Positions 31,754-40,059 are shown, counted from the first letter of the stretch. The stretch: DNA of 64,000 nucleotides from Treponema bryantii NK4A124 (GCF_000421345.1 NZ_ATWV01000001.1:310001-374000); one strand, 5' to 3'. Program-made: numbers and translations. The notes: generated from the letters alone by a model not told the origin.

Positions 31754-32686
31754 ATGGACTTTCAGACAGAAGCTGAACTTAAGGTTGCCCTGGGCTTTCT
31801 GCAGCAGGGAAACCCTTTAGAGGCACAAAAAATCATAAGTTCTCTCTTCGAGCATGACCTGGAAAGCACAGAGCTTATGTACACAAATAAGTGCTGCATC
31901 TTCTGGATAGATTCCATAAAGCGTCTTAAGAGTATGAACGATTCGTTCGAACGCAGCGAAAACATACTTCTGGAATGGAAAAACTTTCAGGATTATATTT
32001 CCCGCGAAAATAAACCTTACGAACCGGCTTTATTTGCCGTTCAGCAGGGCTTTTTTAAGAACGCATTGGAAGAATACAAAAAAATGCTGGATGAAAAAGA
32101 TCCTCTGCAAAAAGCAGAAATCTACAAAAAAACAGGCATCTGCTACAAGAAGCTTGGAGATTTCGAAAATGCAAGGGCCTTTCTCAGAGAAGCAAACGAT
32201 ATATATCCGAATCTTTCTTCGGTACTTGCAGAGCTGGCAGACTGCTACTCTCTTTGCGGCGAAGACAAATTTGGAAAAGTACTGTATCGGGAAGCTTTTT
32301 TTAAAGACCCGGACAGCATTGACCTCGATTTTCTTGATTCTGAGCTCATTAAATGTCTTATAGAAAAGACAAAGAGCAAAGGTTATTCAGGAAAAGCGCT
32401 CCTCTATTGGATTCCGGTATACGGAGTTCTCGGCGGAGTTTTCAACATTAAGAGAGAGCTGACTTCTCAGGAAGTCGCCAGACTAAAAAAAGACATCTAC
32501 GCAATGGAAAATGAAATCAAGGATCCTTCGTGCAACAGCGAGATTCTTATTCCGCGTATGCTGAACTGTTATTTCTGGCTTATGGATCATTATGACTTGG
32601 CAAACGAAAATCAGGCCAAGATTAATGAAGTGTTATTACGAATAAAACTTCTGGATACTTCTGTATACGAGATGTATATCAAATAG
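31754..32686 (+). CDS. TPR-repeat protein upstream of greA
   Basis: This 310-residue soluble protein lacks a signal peptide or membrane helix. Its middle is made of tetratricopeptide-like helices: 'VALGFLQQGNPLEAQKIISSL', 'AEIYKKTGICYKKLGDFENARAFL' (in parts) and 'LAELADCYSLCGEDKFG'. The last 80 residues are helical without clear repeats. It is followed 19 bases later by the greA fusion, itself with a helical-repeat N-terminus, so the two may act together in transcription elongation. That is inference from co-transcription. There is no Shine-Dalgarno sequence before the ATG. I know no named function. Confidence 0.78.
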   Translation: MDFQTEAELKVALGFLQQGNPLEAQKIISSLFEHDLESTELMYTNKCCIFWIDSIKRLKSMNDSFERSENILLEWKNFQDYISRENKPYEPALFAVQQGFFKNALEEYKKMLDEKDPLQKAEIYKKTGICYKKLGDFENARAFLREANDIYPNLSSVLAELADCYSLCGEDKFGKVLYREAFFKDPDSIDLDFLDSELIKCLIEKTKSKGYSGKALLYWIPVYGVLGGVFNIKRELTSQEVARLKKDIYAMENEIKDPSCNSEILIPRMLNCYFWLMDHYDLANENQAKINEVLLRIKLLDTSVYEMYIK

Positions 32687-32705
32687 CCCAGACAAGGAGA
32701 TTAAA

Positions 32706-35459
32706 ATGGCAGATTTAATGCAGTCAATTCAGGACATGCTCAAGGAAGAGACTTGGACTCGTGCAACAATCAGTAACTACACTCAGAACAATCTTAAGGA
32801 ACTTGCAGACCTCGTAGAACAGGCAAAGAGCGAAGGAATCATTAAAGAGGTTCATGAGATTTGTCAGGAACACCTCTCTCATTCTAAGGACAGTATCATC
32901 GCCCTTTACATCTGCGGTATCCTTGACCTGCAGAACAGCTCTCTAGATAACTCAAACCTTGTAACTCTCGTAGATATTTTCCAGAAGAACCACAAGGAAA
33001 ACATTGTAACATATCTTTGTGAAAGCATTCTCAATGATGATGAAAATAACAAATTTGCCCTCAGAACCCTCGCAGACAACTACCTTGCAGAAGGTAACTC
33101 TAAGGTTTGGGAGCTTTACGAAAAAATCGTACGCATAGACTTTGAAGAAGCTGACCTTGCAAAGCTCCTTGCTGAGCACTACGAAAATGAAGGCGATGCA
33201 GACAACGCAATCAGCTACTACAAGAAAGCAATTCTCCGCTACATCAACGCAAACAACTACAATGCATGTAAGGAAGTATGGACAAAGCTCGTTCAGCTTA
33301 TGCCGGATGAATTCGACTTCTTCCAGAACATCAGAAGAAAGATTTCTAAGCAGATGGGTGATATTAAAACTACTACCCTCATGCAGGAACTCTACAACTA
33401 CTATAAAGACAACAAAAAATGGGATACTGCAATCATCATTCTTAAGCAGAATCTCGAAATTGATCCTAAAGATTCATGGGCTCGTAAAGAAATTACAGAC
33501 TGTTTCCGCGGTAAATATGCTGCACACAGCCACCTCGAAGACTACATCCGCTCTTCTAACCTTTCACAGAGCTACAGAAACGTATTCGAAGCTATCAACG
33601 ACTTTGAAAAGCACATCGCTTTTGACAAGGGCGGTTTTGTATTCCACAGAAACTGGGGCGTTGGTATCATCAAGAGCCTTGATAACGATACTCTTACAAT
33701 CAACTTTGGTAAGGCTGCAGGCATCCACGAAATTAAGCTTTCTATGGCCGTTACAGCCCTCAAACCTCTTGCAAAAGACCACATCTGGGTACTCAAAGCC
33801 CTCAACTATGTAAAAGAAGGTGACAAGAAGGTTCCTCTTGCTGAAAAAATCAAGAAGGATAAGGAATGGACTCTTAAAACAATCATCAAGAGCTACGACA
33901 ACAACTGTGACCTTAAGACAATCAAAAACGAACTTGTACACACAGTTACAGAAAAAGACGGAAAAACTAAGAAAGAACTCGGTATTCTTACTTCCGGAGA
34001 ATGGACTTCATGGAATGCAGCAGCAAAAAAGATTCTCGAAACAAATCCTGTATTCGGTGTAAATCCTAACGACATCAATATGTACACTGTTCGCGAAGGA
34101 AACATTACTCCTGTAGAAAAGCTTGCAAACGAGTTCAAGGCTCAGAAAGCATTCTTTGCCCGTGTAGATATCTTTATGAAGTTCTTTAATGATGAAGATA
34201 TGGACCGCACAAACGACAACTTTGCCGAAATGTACGCATACTTCACAGGCTTCCTCAAGAATATTTCTAAGATTACAGAACAGGTTATTGCTTCTTACCT
34301 TATTGCACGCTATGTAAGCGCTCAGGACTCACGCTTCCTCTACCCTGTAAAGGAAACATTCGCAGAAATCTACAGCCGCATTGAAGATCCACGTGAGCTT
34401 TTCAAGGAACTCAAGGATTCTAAGAATACTCACCTCAAGGCAGACTTCCTTGAATGCATTAAGATGCTTCCAGACTGGAACAAGGAATATATCCGCCTCT
34501 TCCCTACTGTACTCGACATGAAGCTTATCAACGAGCTTATTAATGCAGGCTTTACAGCAGATGTTCAGAAGCTGGCAAAAACAAGCTTTGAAGCATACAA
34601 AGATTACCGCGAAACTGTTCTTTTCTTCTTTGAGAAGTGTCAGAACCTCGAATGGTTCAAGAATGCTGGTATTTCTTACGAAAAACAGCTGATTACCCTC
34701 ATCAACGTAATTGAACTTACATTCCGCGAAATCAACAACCACGTTAATACAACAGAAAACAAGAAGATTAACAAGAAAGCAACTGAGCTTCTTTTCGATA
34801 ATGATACAATCTTTAATTACATGTTCGCTAAAGACGAAGACACTGTTAAGAAGATGTACACTCTTATTGATGATATTGCAGACATTGATCCTTCTTACAA
34901 ATCAACTGCACGTAACAAGATTCTTGAAAAATACCCAGACTTCAAGTTCCGTGTATCTGAAGAAAAGCTTACACAGCCTAAGGGCATGATCGTAACTTCT
35001 AAGAAGCTTGCAGAAAAGAAGGCAGAAATCGACGACATTAAGAATGTTCAGCTCGAAAAGAACAAGGTTGAACTTGCAGATGCAAAGGCAAAGGGAGACC
35101 TTAAAGAAAACGCTGAATACCAGGCTGCTAAGGAACAGAAGCATCAGCTTGAACTTAGACTTTCTAAGCTTCAGGAAGAGCTTAACCGCGCCGTTATCTT
35201 TGACCCTACAACAAGCACAACTGCAATTGTTTCTTTTGCTACAGAAGTTACACTCCACGACAACATCGAAAACAAAGATGAAGTTTATACAATTCTTGGA
35301 CCTTGGGAATCTGATCCGGATAACAACATCATTTCTTACATGTCACCATTCGGAAACGCAATTCTCGACAAGAAGGTTGGAGACAATGCTAAGTTCGTAA
35401 TCAACGAGCACAGCTACGATTACACAATTAAGTCTATTAACAAGGCAAAGGATTTCTAA
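32706..35459 (+). CDS. greA: Giant GreA: helical-repeat N-terminus fused to GreA/GreB elongation factor
   Basis: This protein has 917 residues, against about 158 for ordinary GreA. Residues 1-300 are helical repeats of TPR type ('LLAEHYENEGDADNAISYYKKA'-like units). At about residues 305-350, 'FVFHRNWGVGIIKSLDND' looks like the CarD/KOW-type module that contacts RNA polymerase. A long helical stretch follows. The last ~155 residues are complete GreA: a coiled coil from residue 760 with the acidic tip motif 'GDLKENAEYQAAKEQ', then the C-terminal domain 'YTILGPWESDPDNNIISYMSP'. GreA rescues backtracked RNA polymerase by stimulating transcript cleavage. Very long GreA proteins are known in spirochaetes. 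AAGGAG precedes the ATG. Confidence 0.93.
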   Translation: MADLMQSIQDMLKEETWTRATISNYTQNNLKELADLVEQAKSEGIIKEVHEICQEHLSHSKDSIIALYICGILDLQNSSLDNSNLVTLVDIFQKNHKENIVTYLCESILNDDENNKFALRTLADNYLAEGNSKVWELYEKIVRIDFEEADLAKLLAEHYENEGDADNAISYYKKAILRYINANNYNACKEVWTKLVQLMPDEFDFFQNIRRKISKQMGDIKTTTLMQELYNYYKDNKKWDTAIIILKQNLEIDPKDSWARKEITDCFRGKYAAHSHLEDYIRSSNLSQSYRNVFEAINDFEKHIAFDKGGFVFHRNWGVGIIKSLDNDTLTINFGKAAGIHEIKLSMAVTALKPLAKDHIWVLKALNYVKEGDKKVPLAEKIKKDKEWTLKTIIKSYDNNCDLKTIKNELVHTVTEKDGKTKKELGILTSGEWTSWNAAAKKILETNPVFGVNPNDINMYTVREGNITPVEKLANEFKAQKAFFARVDIFMKFFNDEDMDRTNDNFAEMYAYFTGFLKNISKITEQVIASYLIARYVSAQDSRFLYPVKETFAEIYSRIEDPRELFKELKDSKNTHLKADFLECIKMLPDWNKEYIRLFPTVLDMKLINELINAGFTADVQKLAKTSFEAYKDYRETVLFFFEKCQNLEWFKNAGISYEKQLITLINVIELTFREINNHVNTTENKKINKKATELLFDNDTIFNYMFAKDEDTVKKMYTLIDDIADIDPSYKSTARNKILEKYPDFKFRVSEEKLTQPKGMIVTSKKLAEKKAEIDDIKNVQLEKNKVELADAKAKGDLKENAEYQAAKEQKHQLELRLSKLQEELNRAVIFDPTTSTTAIVSFATEVTLHDNIENKDEVYTILGPWESDPDNNIISYMSPFGNAILDKKVGDNAKFVINEHSYDYTIKSINKAKDF

Positions 35460-35462
35460 TAA

Positions 35463-35482
35463 ACTTGCCCGCTAAGCGGGCA
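35463..35482 (+). other. Hairpin between greA and the MBL gene
   Basis: TTGCCCGC, loop TAA, GCGGGCA forms a strong short stem just after the greA stop. There is no T run, so it is not a standard terminator; it may protect the greA mRNA 3' end. Confidence 0.55.
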
Positions 35483-35510
35483 GGAAAAGTCAGACAGGAG
35501 AGATTTTCAA

Positions 35511-36491
35511 GTGGATAACCTTACAGCAAGAATCATTGAATTGTCATCGGGTGTTTATGTAATTCCCGGTACAACAAATGTTGGTGTAGTTACAAATGAA
35601 AATCTCTCTTCTAACGGCTCCTCTGTAGATGTATATCTTATTGATTCCGGCTCTACAGAAATTGACGGAGAATACGTTTTAGACGTACTTAAAGCTTTTT
35701 TTGAACAGCTGGGACAGACCTTTAACGTAAAAGCAATTATAACAACCCATGGGCACCCAGATCACTGCGGTGCCCATAATTTTTTAAAACAGGAAACAGG
35801 CTGTCAGCTCTGGGCCGCAAAGCATGAACAGGGAGCTATGGAAACTCCAATAATACAGGGAACCGTTTTATGGGGCGGCTACCCTCCTCACGAAATGCGT
35901 ACCCTCTTCTTTATGCCTTCCCCAACTTATTTAGACCACGCAATTAAGGCTGATGAAATTATCGAACTTTCAGGCGGCCGTAGACTTTCCTTTATGGAGC
36001 TTAATGGTCACAGTTACCAGACTTTCTGTGCCATTATTTCTGATAAAAATGATAAAAAAGTAATTTTCCCTGGCGACAATATTTTCCCGCGTAACGAAAT
36101 AATAAATCACTGGATTCCTTTAATTTTGAATCCGGTTCAGTACATGGAGTCTCTGGATAAACTCTGCGCAATTGAAAAAGTTGAATGGTGTATTCCAAGC
36201 CACGGAGACTTCTTAAAACGTAATATTAATGAAGCAGCAGAGCTTAACAAAATTGCAATTATTTCTACAAGAACCTGCATTCTGGATTCCTTAAAAACAA
36301 AAAAACGAATGACTGTAGAAGATATTGTAAAATATGTTGCAGATAAAAATGATCTGCAGATGACCTTCAGCCAGTACGCCCTGGTTTACTCAACTGTAAA
36401 ATCTTATATTGCGGTTATGCATGATGCCCGCGAAATAAAAATGGAAGTGAGCGACAATAAATTGTACTTCTCACTTCCAGTGCAGAAATAA
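35511..36491 (+). CDS. Metallo-beta-lactamase-fold hydrolase
   Basis: This 326-residue protein has the metal-binding signature 'IITTHGHPDHCGAHNFL' (HxHxDH) near residue 80, then 'MELNGHSYQTFCAII' with the next histidine and 'VIFPGDNIFPRN' with the bridging aspartate. A final histidine is in 'CIPSHGDFLK'. The last ~80 residues are helical with a winged-helix look, as in several MBL proteins that act on thioesters or nucleic acids. The substrate is not predictable. It starts with GTG at 35511, supported by AGGAGAG about ten bases upstream. It follows greA by 51 bases and may be in the same operon. Confidence 0.85.
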   Translation: MDNLTARIIELSSGVYVIPGTTNVGVVTNENLSSNGSSVDVYLIDSGSTEIDGEYVLDVLKAFFEQLGQTFNVKAIITTHGHPDHCGAHNFLKQETGCQLWAAKHEQGAMETPIIQGTVLWGGYPPHEMRTLFFMPSPTYLDHAIKADEIIELSGGRRLSFMELNGHSYQTFCAIISDKNDKKVIFPGDNIFPRNEIINHWIPLILNPVQYMESLDKLCAIEKVEWCIPSHGDFLKRNINEAAELNKIAIISTRTCILDSLKTKKRMTVEDIVKYVADKNDLQMTFSQYALVYSTVKSYIAVMHDAREIKMEVSDNKLYFSLPVQK

Positions 36492-36495
36492 AAAA

Positions 36496-36581
36496 GTGGT
36501 TTCGATACGATAGGTGCGTCAGCACCGTACTACTCCAACCACCGGTGGTTGAGTGCCGCGAAGCGGTGTATCGAAACCACC
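36496..36581. repeat. Two family A palindromic repeats between convergent genes
   Basis: An inverted, longer unit with stem GGTGC/GCACC lies at 36496-36543, and a forward unit with stem GCCGC, loop GAA and GCGGT at 36544-36581. Together they form a large hairpin between the MBL and deoC genes. Confidence 0.85.
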
Positions 36582-36591
36582 TTTCCTACTC

Positions 36592-37329
36592 TTAGTATTT
36601 ATTATTTACCTCTTTGCTCTCGTCCCAGTTCTCAATGATTTTCGAACCGCTTGAAGTTCCGATTCTGCTGGCACCTGCTTCAAGCATGGTAATAAGGGTT
36701 CTGGCACTTCTGATTCCGCCCGAAGCCTTTACTCCCATATCAGGACCAACAGTCTCACGCATAAGCTTTACATGATGCTCGCTTGCTCCGTTAGGAAGAG
36801 GATTTCCATCGATTCCCTTTGGATTTGCAAAGCCTGTAGAAGTCTTAACAAAATCAGCACCGGCCTTTTTTGCACAAAGACAGCAGTTTACAATTGCAGC
36901 ATCATCGAGAAGACAGGTTTCAAGAATTGTCTTTACTATGATATTTTTACCGAGTTTTTTTCCGGCTTCTTTACAGGCAGTAACAACATCAAGAATATCA
37001 GTTTCTACTTCTGAAAAGCGTCCATCCTTAGCAGCACCAATATTGATTACCATATCAATTTCATCTGCACCATTGGCAATTGCATTTTCAGATTCATTTA
37101 CCTTATCTTTTGTAGTTGTTGCACCAAGTGGAAAGCCTACTACAGTACAAACCTTTACACCAGAACCTTCCAGTTCATTTGCTGCAGCAGAAACATAAAC
37201 AGGGTTTACACAAACGGAAGCAAAACCGTAACGGCGGGCTTCCTGACACAACAAAACAATTTCTCTGATTCCAGCCTGTGGAGCCAGCAGAGTATGATCA
37301 ATATATTTAGCGAGTACGTCTTTAGTCAT
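36592..37329 (-). CDS. deoC: Deoxyribose-phosphate aldolase
   Basis: This 245-residue class I aldolase splits 2-deoxyribose 5-phosphate into glyceraldehyde 3-phosphate and acetaldehyde. The Schiff-base lysine lies in '[14 protein letters not shown]' near residue 160, the other conserved lysine in '[15 protein letters not shown]', and the aspartate in '[17 protein letters not shown]'. Length is normal. It allows deoxynucleosides to be used for carbon. The gene is divergent from ferredoxin and has its own consensus promoter ending six bases before the ATG, with no Shine-Dalgarno sequence. Confidence 0.96.
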   Translation of the reverse strand: MTKDVLAKYIDHTLLAPQAGIREIVLLCQEARRYGFASVCVNPVYVSAAANELEGSGVKVCTVVGFPLGATTTKDKVNESENAIANGADEIDMVINIGAAKDGRFSEVETDILDVVTACKEAGKKLGKNIIVKTILETCLLDDAAIVNCCLCAKKAGADFVKTSTGFANPKGIDGNPLPNGASEHHVKLMRETVGPDMGVKASGGIRSARTLITMLEAGASRIGTSSGSKIIENWDESKEVNNKY

Positions 37330-37335
37330 AAGCAG

Positions 37336-37364
37336 ATTATACTTTACAACTAAGATTTATTCAA
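37336..37364 (-). promoter_or_regulatory. Promoter of deoC, predicted leaderless
   Basis: On the minus strand TTGAAT (37364-37359), 17 bases, TATAAT (37341-37336), then six bases (CTGCTT) to the ATG at 37329. This is the clearest example in the window of a -10 placed so that transcription begins on the start codon. Confidence 0.75.
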
Positions 37365-37371
37365 ATATCAG

Positions 37372-37400
37372 TTGCGATTTTTCCCCTGTTGATGTATTAT
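37372..37400 (+). promoter_or_regulatory. Promoter of the ferredoxin gene
   Basis: TTGCGA at 37372-37377, 17 bases, then TATTAT at 37395-37400. The ATG at 37434 follows an AGGAG site, so this transcript has a normal leader, unlike the divergent deoC. Confidence 0.65.
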
Positions 37401-37433
37401 TTTAACTAGATTTTAAATTTTATAGGAGCAAAT

Positions 37434-37604
37434 ATGGCATTTAAAATTACAGACCAGTGCGTAAACTGTGGAGCTTGCGAACCGGACTGCCCGGTAGGAG
37501 CAATTGCAGAAAAAGATGGCGCTCGCGCTATCGATGCTGAAAAGTGCATCAGCTGTGGTTCATGCGCAGCTTCTTGTCCAGCAGAAGCAATTGTTGAAGA
37601 ATAG
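37434..37604 (+). CDS. 2[4Fe-4S] ferredoxin
   Basis: This small 56-residue protein has two classic cluster motifs: 'CVNCGACEPDCPVGAI' and 'CISCGSCAASCPAEAI', each CxxCxxCxxxCP. It carries electrons between anaerobic enzymes such as pyruvate:ferredoxin oxidoreductase and hydrogenase. Length and symmetry match clostridial-type ferredoxins. The start is certain: ATG after TAGGAG. The iron-sulfur clusters would be made by the SUF system in this window. A strong terminator follows. Confidence 0.97.
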   Translation: MAFKITDQCVNCGACEPDCPVGAIAEKDGARAIDAEKCISCGSCAASCPAEAIVEE

Positions 37605-37605
37605 A

Positions 37606-38628
37606 TTGATTTCTTTTAACTACGTAACGGGGCTTTCTAAAAGACAGCCCCGTTTTTTTAACATTTTTTTATTTAGCCTCTTTTTTCTGATTTTCTCCCC
37701 GGAGAAAGGTTCTGCGGGTTTACTTTATGCAGATGAATCAGAAGATAAAATCAACAGAATCATAATTGAAAAAGATAAACTGCCGATTATAGACAGCATT
37801 TCCCCTTCCCGCGCCAATACAGTTTTCCGCGATTATAACAGTATTGTGGAATCAAACAGAAAAGCCCTAAGCGCCGGCCGTGAACCGGAAATAATGTTCT
37901 TTCAATATAAAAACACAGAACGTTTTACCTTCCAGGGAGTAGCTGCACGTTCTACAATGAATCAGGAAACCCTGGCAACATTAAATCAGATAGAAAATGC
38001 TCAGGATGATGTAAAGGAAAAAACATTCATTCTGCCGGTTGTAGACGGACTTTTTATTGCCATGGACCGCGGAATCAACTCAATTGAAGTACTTTTGCAG
38101 GAAAATTACAGCCATCAAACCTTAACAAAAAATGTCATATATTATAATATTGAAGGGAGAGATTATATCTTCTTACGCAGCAAACGCTTTACCCCCACAG
38201 AAAGAGCATATTTTCTCGACTCTGCCCTGAGACTTCCGCTGGACAATGATTCCTATTGGGTTTCTTCGGAATTTGGAAAGAGAAAAAATCCTTTTTCCGG
38301 AGAAATGAAAAACCACAATGGAATTGATTTAGCAGCAGAAGAAGGTACTCCGGTCTACGCCATAAAAGACGGCGCTGTTTATGCGGCAATCGAAAAGGAT
38401 GTCGAGTTCGGAAATTACTTAATTCTGAGTCACGACCAGGGTAAAATGACAAGTGTATATGCTCACCTTTCTAAGATATTTGTAGACAGATATCAATACG
38501 TAAAAAAAGGTGATGTAATAGGCCTTGTAGGCCAGACGGGAAAGGCGACCGGTCCTCATCTTCATTTTGAAATAAGACAGGGCGGAAAGGCCGAAGACCC
38601 AAGAAACAGACTGAATATTAAAGAGTAA
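37606..38628 (+). CDS. M23 (LytM-type) peptidase with a poorly marked start
   Basis: This cell-wall endopeptidase cuts peptide bridges in peptidoglycan. The C-terminal ~120 residues carry all zinc-site motifs: 'NHNGIDLAAEEGTPVYAI' (HxxxD) and 'GPHLHFEIRQGG' (HxH), plus 'YAHLSKI'. The frame has no ATG at a suitable place. I take TTG at 37606, two bases after the ferredoxin stop, which gives a hydrophobic signal stretch ('FFNIFLFSLFFLIF') from about residue 20. The ferredoxin terminator would then lie inside the coding sequence. A later ATT (37663) or CTG is possible. About 340 residues with this start. It shares one base with the next gene. Confidence 0.85.
   Translation: MISFNYVTGLSKRQPRFFNIFLFSLFFLIFSPEKGSAGLLYADESEDKINRIIIEKDKLPIIDSISPSRANTVFRDYNSIVESNRKALSAGREPEIMFFQYKNTERFTFQGVAARSTMNQETLATLNQIENAQDDVKEKTFILPVVDGLFIAMDRGINSIEVLLQENYSHQTLTKNVIYYNIEGRDYIFLRSKRFTPTERAYFLDSALRLPLDNDSYWVSSEFGKRKNPFSGEMKNHNGIDLAAEEGTPVYAIKDGAVYAAIEKDVEFGNYLILSHDQGKMTSVYAHLSKIFVDRYQYVKKGDVIGLVGQTGKATGPHLHFEIRQGGKAEDPRNRLNIKE
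37626..37659 (+). terminator. Terminator after ferredoxin, inside the M23 reading frame
   Basis: AACGGGGCT, loop of 11 bases, AGCCCCGTT with seven T. It is a textbook terminator for ferredoxin, yet lies 20-54 bases into the M23 frame as annotated. Read-through would be needed to express the peptidase from the ferredoxin promoter. Confidence 0.85.
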
Positions 38629-39623
38629 TGAAAAAGCTGACTTGCACTAAAACAATTCTGATTTCTCTCCTTACTGCCTGCTGGAGCCTTAATTCTCTGG
38701 TTGCAGAAAGCTTTCGCGTAAGCAAAGTTCATGAGATTTCTGTTACCCAGACAGCTGAATCTGAAGACACTGCAAAGCTTGGTATAAACGAAGCCCTTGC
38801 CATTACCCTCCCCGCAGACCAGACCTTTATAGAAGGACTTGAACTTAAATTTGATATTCCCGAGGCAGTTGCTTCCTGGATGGATTCTGTAGCCTGTTCT
38901 GTATATGCAAACATCAGCCCTACACCAAAGGCTTCGCAGATTGACTATAGCGGTACCAGAGCCTATGTAAAAACCTTACCTGGTAAACTTTCCTGGGTTC
39001 TGCAGATTCCACTTAAGAAAGACAATTCCATAAAATCAAATAACTATACAACAAAAGTAGATACTGTAATAAGCCCGTCTAAAAATGTAATTTTTGTACG
39101 TTTGCAGCCGGTTATGAAAGGCGTTCCGGAAGAAACACTCAATGCAATTATTCCAATTACAGTAAAGCCGATTCTTATGAACAAAGGCCAGCTTGTCTTT
39201 AAGCTTCTTCCTCCGGAAAAAAAACTTGAGCCATGTACTATTTTTGTAGATGACCAGATGCTTTCTGATTCAGACAATCAGAAGGTACTGCTGGATACAG
39301 GCATTCATAATATTTCGATTATTTCTGAAGCTTACCGCAACGAAGTACGTACTGTCCGCATTGACCGTGCAAAAACAACAGAGCTCTTTGTAGAAATGAA
39401 GAGTCTTGAGCCTACCCTGCTTATTACTGCACCGGAAGGTACTGAAGTTACCCTGGATGATGTAAAATGCACAAGTTTTGGCAAGGAATTTGTAATTTCC
39501 GAAGGTGAACACAAAATCAAGTTCCACATTGGTGATTATGAAATTGTGCGTTCTATTACCGCCAACAAGGGCAAAACCTACACCGCAAACTTCTCCCTCG
39601 ACCTCGACATTACTGAAAACTAA
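38628..39623 (+). CDS. Exported PEGA-domain protein
   Basis: This 331-residue protein begins with a signal peptide ('ILISLLTACWSLNSLVAES'). Its central part is beta-rich without a known motif. The C-terminal ~70 residues look like a PEGA repeat: 'LLITAPEGTEVTLDDVKC' followed by 'FVISEGEHKIKFHIGDYE', a small surface beta-domain often found in spirochaete envelope proteins. The start codon overlaps the M23 stop (TAATG), so the two proteins are made together and probably act in the same envelope process. The gene may encode a partner or regulator of the peptidase, which is inference. I do not recognise the central domain. Confidence 0.78.
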   Translation: MKKLTCTKTILISLLTACWSLNSLVAESFRVSKVHEISVTQTAESEDTAKLGINEALAITLPADQTFIEGLELKFDIPEAVASWMDSVACSVYANISPTPKASQIDYSGTRAYVKTLPGKLSWVLQIPLKKDNSIKSNNYTTKVDTVISPSKNVIFVRLQPVMKGVPEETLNAIIPITVKPILMNKGQLVFKLLPPEKKLEPCTIFVDDQMLSDSDNQKVLLDTGIHNISIISEAYRNEVRTVRIDRAKTTELFVEMKSLEPTLLITAPEGTEVTLDDVKCTSFGKEFVISEGEHKIKFHIGDYEIVRSITANKGKTYTANFSLDLDITEN

Positions 39624-39650
39624 GGTCTCTGCAGCGCAGCGAACGAACAT

Positions 39651-39686
39651 CGTCATTGCGAGGAGCGAAGCGACGAAGCAATCCAC
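39651..39686. repeat. Palindromic repeat, family D
   Basis: CGTCATTGCGAGGAGCG followed by AAGCGACGAAGCAATCC. The GTCAT and ATCC ends and TTGC/GCAA stem are conserved between this copy and the pair at 44412-44482. The ends resemble family B. Confidence 0.8.
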
Positions 39687-39750
39687 AAAAAAATCTCAAT
39701 TATTTTTTCATTTAGATTAAAGATTTCGGGTACTGGGGTCGATAATAAAT

Positions 39751-39831
39751 ATATCGGGAACATTTTCCCCTCCCACCCATGTTCCCGATATGCCTGATGG
39801 GCATGGCTCGGATCTATTCCGAGCCTTTTTT
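39751..39831 (+). ncRNA. Candidate small RNA with C-rich loop and terminator
   Basis: In the gap of over 400 bases between the PEGA gene and the PBP gene is a compact three-hairpin unit. A perfect 12-pair stem (ATATCGGGAACA with TGTTCCCGATAT, 39751-39791) has a loop containing CCCCTCCCACCC. A small GCC/GGC hairpin follows, and a terminator (GGCTCGG/CCGAGCC plus six T) ends it. A weak -10 (GATAAT, 39741-39746) lies just upstream. The C-rich loop could pair with Shine-Dalgarno sequences. No open frame fits. It matches no RNA family I can name. Confidence 0.45.
39805..39831 (+). terminator. Rho-independent terminator
   Basis: GGCTCGG, loop ATCTATT, CCGAGCC, then six T. It ends the candidate small RNA and any read-through from the PEGA gene. 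Its right arm is also the outer left arm of the family E hairpin. Confidence 0.85.
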
Positions 39832-39947
39832 ATTTTAAATCATTATCCCGCCCCCCCAGTGAAAAAGAGTCCCAGCCAACGGGGTGATGTTGTCTGGGAC
39901 TCTTTTTCACTGGGGTGCTGGTCAAGTGTTTTGTAAAAAAGGCTCGG
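39819..39947. repeat. Long hairpin with conserved C-rich loop (family E, copy 3)
   Basis: Outer arms CCGAGCCTTTTTTA and TAAAAAAGGCTCGG are perfect. Imperfect arms lead in to a perfect 19-base stem (39857-39875 with 39894-39912). Read on the minus strand, the loop is ACAACATCACCCCGTTGG, the same as in the copy at 10.8 kb, although the stem is different. It lies between the terminator and the PBP promoter. Confidence 0.8.
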
Positions 39948-39960
39948 ACTCTCTTTACAC

Positions 39961-39998
39961 GGTGGTTGAGTAGGTCGAAGACCGTATCGAAACCACCG
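39961..39998. repeat. Family A palindromic repeat upstream of the PBP gene
   Basis: Arms GGTGGTTGAGTAG and CGTATCGAAACCACC enclose stem GTC, loop GAA, stem GAC, extended to GGTC/GACC. It ends about 50 bases before the PBP start. Confidence 0.85.
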
Positions 39999-40044
39999 TT
40001 GCTACTAAGAAAACGGAACTATTCACTTTTTTGATGATTTCTAC

Positions 40045-40050
40045 TATAAT
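40045..40050 (+). promoter_or_regulatory. -10 box directly before the PBP start
   Basis: A perfect TATAAT ends at 40050. An ATG follows at once (40051) and another in frame at 40060, nine bases on. Transcription would start near 40057, so the second ATG is the likely start of a nearly leaderless mRNA. The -35 (TTCACT) is weak, and no Shine-Dalgarno sequence is present. Confidence 0.6.
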
Positions 40051-40059
40051 ATGCAGAAT

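Noticed and set aside
33142-33813. A 223-codon plus-strand frame within greA
   Set aside because: It is an out-of-frame shadow of the greA fusion, rich in S, T, K and L, with no ribosome binding site.
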